Source: Dissophora ornata (taxonomy: Eukaryota; Mortierellomycota; Mortierellomycetes; Mortierellales; Mortierellaceae). From it: a stretch of DNA of 11,618 bases. How positions within the stretch are numbered: the stretch's first letter is position 1; each line of letters starts with the position of its first letter. Position numbers and translations under genes: made by a program. Shown here in pieces: positions 9,401 through 11,618 of the stretch. The stretch covers positions 1-11,618 of the forward strand of contig MU616925.1 in NCBI GenBank assembly GCA_025201705.1, given 5' to 3'. The notes under the pieces were generated by a model. The model was not told where the DNA came from. It saw only the letters and a list, made by a program, of their open reading frames with translations, and made no database searches.

Positions 9401-9990
9401 TGAAGGCTCCGCGTGCGAATCCGTGGGAGCAGCGGCAGCTTCAGTTGGCTCTTCATATGGGTCGACAAACTAATATGATAAAAATAAAGTGTAAAAAAAG
9501 CAATTGAGCGTTTAAACCGGGCTTTCCAGGTGCTGTATTCTGTTTCCGAGGTATGTTTGACGTTGCGTTGGCCGGGGTTCCGAGCATGTCAATCTCCTAG
9601 TCTTCACAGTCTTCACTGTCTTCACTGTCTTCACTGTGCTGCACTGCCTTCGCTGCTCGGTTCTGCGCTCTACATAGCTCTTGTTTCTTACGTTGGATGG
9701 GAACCAGCCAGCTTTGCCGTCCTTGACTCTCTCGCCCACCCACCATCCTGGGTCGGACATGTCCGAGACAGAGATGACATCTCCTATTTCGAGGGAGAGC
9801 TCATCTTCCTTTTCGGCATCGTAGCCGTGATGCGCAATATAAGTTGCTGTAGTTGCAATCGTCCCATGACGCACAGAGAATACAACGTGCGAAATATTTA
9901 AACGTGGTCAGATAAAAGCAAGACGACAGAGAAAGTGGAGGCACGACGGGCATCAATTGGTACTATATGTCCAGTTATCCACGTACCCAT
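6423..9990 (-). CDS. Three-SH3 adaptor with coiled coil, CIN85/CD2AP-like
   Basis: Coding exons in transcript order: 9990-9987, 9846-9692, 9469-9340, 9206-9052, 8927-8483, 8382-7001, 6911-6423. They join to 2760 nt, 919 aa, with all phases closing. The start has purine at -3, G at +4 and an in-frame TAA 18 nt upstream. SH3-1 is residues 2-55 (ELSLEIGD, GWW, FPSNFV), SH3-2 is 100-152 (YDYEAKEPGELSLEAG, AWWKG, FPSNYV) and SH3-3 is 302-353 (YEYTAQEDDEISLTKG, GWWAG, FPSDFV). Proline-rich linkers follow SH3-2 and SH3-3. A Glu/His-rich acidic tract lies at about 590-705, and a C-terminal coiled coil at about 873-918. There is no signal peptide or membrane segment. Three SH3 domains plus proline-rich region plus C-terminal coiled coil is the CIN85/CD2AP layout, so a cortical actin/endocytosis scaffold is the likely role by inference. 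Sla1 is a less likely relative because I see no SHD1 domain or C-terminal repeat array. Confidence 0.9.
7298..7327 (-). repeat. Coding GAG/GAA run (10 Glu)
   Basis: On the minus strand this is ten consecutive glutamate codons, nine GAG and one GAA, at residues 649-658 of the SH3 adaptor. It lies inside a wider Glu/His-rich tract (about 7157-7504). Near-perfect trinucleotide runs of this kind tend to vary in length between strains. Confidence 0.9.
9601..9636. repeat. Intronic 9-bp tandem repeat
   Basis: Four copies of the 9-mer TCTTCACTG, the first with A for T at position 8, lie inside the second intron (9470-9691) of the SH3 adaptor gene. A degenerate partial copy follows. This intron is the longest placed in the window (222 nt). 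No function is suggested by the sequence. Confidence 0.85.
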
Positions 9991-10410
9991 GATTCGAAGT
10001 TGAATTTAGCCCTTCTTCCTGAAAAGCGGGGTTGGCAGGGGTGTGAATGTGGGAATGCGGGAGTGCGGGAATGGAGGGGCGATGGAATACGTCAAGAGTG
10101 AACGGACAGAGAAGTGGGCAGTGACAGGAGTACGCGGTATCAAAGTGACTCGTTTAAACCGCGGGGAAGATGGGAGAGGTCAAGAGAGAGGAGAACAATG
10201 GAGAACGAAGAAAACGGGGAGGTTGCGTTTAAAGACGTTGTGTCGTCAAGGAGTCCTCCAGTCAGGCAAGTCAGGTCGCTCAAGAGAAAAAAAAAAGAGC
10301 CATTGGTCGCGCTCTGTCGGTCGGTCAGCCGGATACTCGCGCGCAATTATGAAAACGCCGCGTTCAATTACAGAAAGTCGTGGCATTGCCCTGTGCCTTC
10401 CTTGCACAAT
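9991..10410 (-). promoter_or_regulatory. Promoter and 5' UTR region of the SH3 adaptor gene
   Basis: This is non-coding sequence upstream of the adaptor start codon. Open frames here are short, lack recognisable domains and are not supported. A CCAAT box in the gene's orientation is visible as ATTGG at 10302-10306, about 310 bp before the start codon. The complement of 10006-10008 is an in-frame TAA that limits the coding region. No clear TATA box is seen. Confidence 0.4.
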
Positions 10411-10417
10411 GGGACTT

Positions 10418-10441
10418 ATCAATCCATCAATCCATCAATCC
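10418..10441. repeat. Three copies of ATCAATCC
   Basis: Three perfect head-to-tail copies of the 8-mer ATCAATCC lie in the intergenic region between the SH3 adaptor and pyruvate kinase genes. It is a simple microsatellite with no visible role. Confidence 0.9.
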
Positions 10442-10582
10442 GTGCCTGAGGAGCACTCCGTTCCCTAGTCCATGTTACTTGCTACCCAAGTTTCCGTCTC
10501 GAAAGCAATGGAAGCAACTGTCAGCGGTTTTATTCCGGCTTGGATCTCTACGGCTTTTCTGCTATGCTGCTGCCTGCAAGAT

Positions 10583-10610
10583 CCCTCCTTCCCCCCCCCT
10601 CCCCCGCCCC
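10583..10610 (-). other. G-run cluster just after pyruvate kinase stop (possible quadruplex)
   Basis: Read on the minus strand this holds G-runs of 4, 5, 9, 2 and 3 separated by one or two bases. It starts 56 nt after the pyruvate kinase stop codon, so it probably lies in that gene's 3' UTR or termination region. Four of the runs have at least three G, which fits a quadruplex pattern. The plus strand is the matching C-rich tract. Any effect on the transcript is inference. Confidence 0.55.
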
Positions 10611-10666
10611 TTCTTCCCAAAAACAAAACTCCTACTCCAAATAAAAAGCATTTCAAAATCGTTTGC

Positions 10667-11618
10667 TTATTCTGCGTGCAACACGCGGAGAGTGTTGGTG
10701 TGTCCCAGTCCGCCCTTCCACCCCTGGATCAACACCACCACATCCCCCTTCTTCAAAAGTCCCTCCTCAATCCCCTGCGTTATTCCATATTGCAAGCGAG
10801 CGTCTATTGCAAAGTACAGCACATTTCCCATGTTATACACATGTTAGCATGGCGCAGATCTGACTCACTTATCAACAAAGCAATAATACACAAGGCTTAC
10901 CAACGTCCTCTTGCCAGTCTGCACAGCGCTCGATCTGATAATAGTACGGATAGCACCCCCTGTGCAAGTGCAGCTGCTTTGCTGTCGAAGCACTCCGGGT
11001 TAAGCAAATGATCGGACACTTTGGTCTATACTTGCTCAACAACCGTGCTGTCGTTCCACTCGTCGTCAACACAATGATTGCACCCGCAGCCTGCTCATGC
11101 GCCGCCGACACTGCAGAAGAAGCGACCGTCTCTGTGGTCATAGTCGGTCGTGGGGTCAAGTCTCGAAGCTCGTTAAAGAGCGGTGGGTAGCAGATTGCAG
11201 TCTCTGCAACGAGACAGGTGTCATGCATGGTCTTGACAGCCTCCACGGGGTAAATACCCTTGGCGGTCTCTCCTGACAACATGACGCAGTCGGCGCCATC
11301 CAAGATTGCATTCGCAACATCTGAAACCTCCGCACGCGTCGGACGAGGATTGTACTATTCGCGAAATAGCAAAAGCATATTACTCTCCAAGAATGCGCGT
11401 TTGTGGCGGTATTGCTGGCGTATCACACTTACAGTCATAGATTCGAGCATCTGAGTGGCGCAGATGGCGGGCTTGCCTGCAATATTGCATTTTGCGATCA
11501 TCATTTTTTGGGCCAAAAAGACGGTCGGGCTGGGAATCTCAATGCCGAGATCACCACGGGCAACCATGATGCCATCCGCCTCTGATAGAATGTCGTCAAA
11601 GTTTTTGACACCCTGCAT
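10667..11618 (-). CDS. PYK: Pyruvate kinase, C-terminal part (5' end outside window)
   Basis: Three exons in transcript order: 11618-11433, 11354-10901, 10803-10667, giving 258 residues and a TAA at 10669-10667. The frame is open at the right edge, so the N-terminal part of a roughly 500-aa enzyme lies outside; the methionine at 11618 is probably internal. The enzyme makes pyruvate and ATP from phosphoenolpyruvate and ADP in the cytosol. Family motifs are [11 protein letters not shown] (from partial residue 19), [11 protein letters not shown], the family signature [13 protein letters not shown] (from 63), [18 protein letters not shown], and the C-domain loop [15 protein letters not shown] (159-173). 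The last exon encodes DARLQYG, GLLKKGD and [15 protein letters not shown] before the stop. The SGTT loop and the DW...DAR residues match the fructose-1,6-bisphosphate site of yeast pyruvate kinase, so allosteric activation is likely. Introns 11355-11432 and 10804-10900 have GTAAGT/GTAAGC donors and TAG acceptors. Confidence 0.97.

Noticed and set aside
9509..10161. The 11-mer CGTTTAAACCG occurs at 9509-9519 and 10151-10161
   Set aside because: One copy is in an intron and one in the intergenic region. Two copies of a short palindromic string are not enough to claim a site.
10043..10468. 141-aa plus-strand frame in the intergenic region
   Set aside because: It is Arg/Lys-rich with no recognisable motif, and it lies in the probable promoter of the minus-strand adaptor gene.
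10380..11011. Overlapping plus-strand open frames of 155 and 179 aa
   Set aside because: They run antisense into the last exons of pyruvate kinase and through low-complexity C-rich sequence, with no domain.

Overview
The window is nuclear DNA of an intron-rich fungus. Three protein-coding genes can be read in full or in part, and all 16 introns I could place are short (78-222 nt) with GT...AG ends and often a CTAAC branch-like site. Protein similarity and the short introns point to an early-diverging filamentous fungus, possibly Mucoromycota/Mortierellomycotina; that placement is inference from memory, not from a search.

Layout: positions 1-448 are tandem repeats, a 15-bp pyrimidine-rich repeat followed by an 18-unit minisatellite of about 20 bp. 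Positions 449-962 are non-coding and should hold the promoter and 5' UTR of the first gene. Positions 963-6295 (+) carry a nine-exon gene for Aquarius (AQR; Cwf11 in fission yeast), the intron-binding SF1 helicase of the spliceosome, 1512 aa as modelled. A 127-bp A/T-rich spacer separates it from a convergent gene at 9990-6423 (-). That gene has seven coding exons and encodes a 919-aa adaptor with three SH3 domains, proline-rich linkers, an acidic tract and a C-terminal coiled coil, the same layout as animal CIN85/CD2AP. Positions 9991-10666 are intergenic. Positions 10667-11618 (-) carry the C-terminal 258 residues of pyruvate kinase; its 5' part lies beyond the right edge.

The three genes are housekeeping functions (splicing, probable cortical actin/endocytosis scaffold, glycolysis) and show no sign of forming one pathway or cluster. 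I see no RNA gene, transposase, CRISPR array or plasmid element, and no evidence for an undescribed multi-gene system. The points most worth a second look are inside the SH3 gene: two SH3 exons of identical length and phase, a start codon isolated on a 4-nt coding exon, and candidate actin-related short motifs. The left-end minisatellite also merits a look. Exon boundaries come from splice signals, reading-frame closure and recalled family sequence; no transcript data were available.
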